DNA of 6,221 nucleotides from CAYORM01 sp964406375. Lineage in GTDB: Bacteria > Pseudomonadota > Alphaproteobacteria > DSM-16000 > Inquilinaceae. Both the position numbers and the translations under genes were made by a program. The stretch is taken from assembly GCA_964406375.1 (NCBI GenBank), contig CAYORM010000118.1, positions 1 to 6,221 of the forward strand, written 5' to 3'. Shown here piece after piece: positions 5,662 through 6,221 of the stretch. How positions within the stretch are numbered: position 1 is the stretch's first letter; each line of letters begins with the position of its first letter. The notes beneath the pieces were generated by a model, which saw only the letters and a program-made list of their open reading frames with translations, was not told the origin of the DNA and did no database searches.

Positions 5662-6221
5662 ATGGCATCTGCAGCCGAACAGCTGGCGGCGAACCTGAAT
5701 TTCGGCGCCTTCGCCAAGGCGACCGAGCTGCGCAAGCGCATCTGGTTCACGCTGGGCGCCCTGATCGTCTACCGGATCGGCACCTATGTCCCGATCCCGG
5801 GACTCGATCCCCGGGTGCTGAACGAGCTCTTCACCCAGCAATCGGGCGGCATCCTCGGCATCCTCAACATGTTTGCCGGCGGCGCGTTGGAGCGAATGAC
5901 GATCTTCGCTCTGAACATCATGCCGTACATCTCGGCCTCCATCATCATCCAGCTGCTGACGGCGGTCTCGCCGACGCTCGAGCAGCTGAAGAAGGAGGGC
6001 GAGAGCGGCCGCAAGAAGATCAATCAGTACACGCGCTACTTCACGGTGCTGCTGGCGCTCGTGCAGTCCTACGGCCTGGCGATCGGTCTTGAGAGCCTGT
6101 CAGGCTCGATGGGACCAGCTGTGTTGGAGCCGGGCTGGTATTTCCGCCTGACGACCGTCGTCACCATCGTCGGCGGCACGATGTTCCTGATGTGGCTGGG
6201 CGAGCAGATCACCGCGCGCGG
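5662..6221 (+). CDS. secY: Preprotein translocase subunit SecY, N-terminal part (3' truncated by window edge)
   Basis: SecY is the channel-forming inner-membrane subunit of the SecYEG translocon, which exports unfolded proteins with SecA and inserts membrane proteins with the SRP pathway. The frame is open from ATG 5662 to the window end, giving 186 codons of a protein usually around 430-460 residues. The cytosolic N terminus has ELRKRIWFTLGALIVYRIGT (22-41), covering membrane segment 1, then VPIPGLDP (43-50). The plug region (about 55-75) includes GGILGILNMFAGGALERMT (62-80). Membrane segment 2 is FALNIMPYISASIIIQLLTA (82-101), segment 3 about YTRYFTVLLALVQSYGLAIG (123-142) and segment 4 about LTTVVTIVGGTMFLMWLGEQ (163-182). 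GAGG (5649-5652) lies 9 nt before ATG. No frameshift is seen. Its position after rplO is the usual bacterial one. Confidence 0.97.
   Translation, partial: MASAAEQLAANLNFGAFAKATELRKRIWFTLGALIVYRIGTYVPIPGLDPRVLNELFTQQSGGILGILNMFAGGALERMTIFALNIMPYISASIIIQLLTAVSPTLEQLKKEGESGRKKINQYTRYFTVLLALVQSYGLAIGLESLSGSMGPAVLEPGWYFRLTTVVTIVGGTMFLMWLGEQITAR

Noticed and set aside
5441..5698. Short open frames running from rplO through the spacer into secY (5441-5698, 5586-6092)
   Set aside because: The translations are Arg/Ser/Pro-rich shadows without family resemblance. They overlap rplO or secY in another frame and cross the terminator hairpin.

Overview
The window is a contiguous stretch of the bacterial S10-spc ribosomal protein gene cluster, all on the + strand. 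It runs from the 3' part of rpsC to the 5' part of secY. The order is rpsC(partial)-rplP-rpmC-rpsQ-rplN-rplX-rplE-rpsN-rpsH-rplF-rplR-rpsE-rpmD-rplO-secY(partial). This is the canonical bacterial order with nothing inserted, missing or broken. The sequence is very G+C-rich, with G or C in most third codon positions. The protein details fit an alphaproteobacterium: the S3 tail after the KGEI motif, S8 reading STPRGVMSD, a zinc-free 101-residue S14, and extended S5 and L15. A Rhodospirillales-like lineage is a guess only.

Positions 1-723 hold the end of the S10 operon genes rpsC and rplP. Positions 729-4941 hold rpmC to rpmD as a tightly packed series. Gaps there are 15 nt or less, and there are two start/stop overlaps: TGATG at rplN/rplX and an 8-nt overlap at rpsE/rpmD. 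Almost every start has a purine-rich Shine-Dalgarno sequence 5-10 nt upstream, often inside the preceding gene.

Two larger spacers break the packing. The rpmD-rplO spacer (63 nt) and the rplO-secY spacer (159 nt) are both rich in G+C hairpins. The second ends in a textbook intrinsic terminator (8-bp stem, 6-nt loop, run of five T) whose T-run lies only 5 nt before the secY Shine-Dalgarno. A weak sigma70-like promoter just upstream would start transcripts inside the terminator's left arm, which would disable it. This is the most interesting non-coding signal in the window.

The genes supply parts of both ribosomal subunits (S3, S5, S8, S14, S17; L5, L6, L14, L15, L16, L18, L24, L29, L30), followed by the core of the Sec translocon. 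I see no mobile element, CRISPR array, tRNA or rRNA, and no sign of horizontal insertion. Nothing in the coding part looks like an undescribed system; the novelty, if any, is regulatory.
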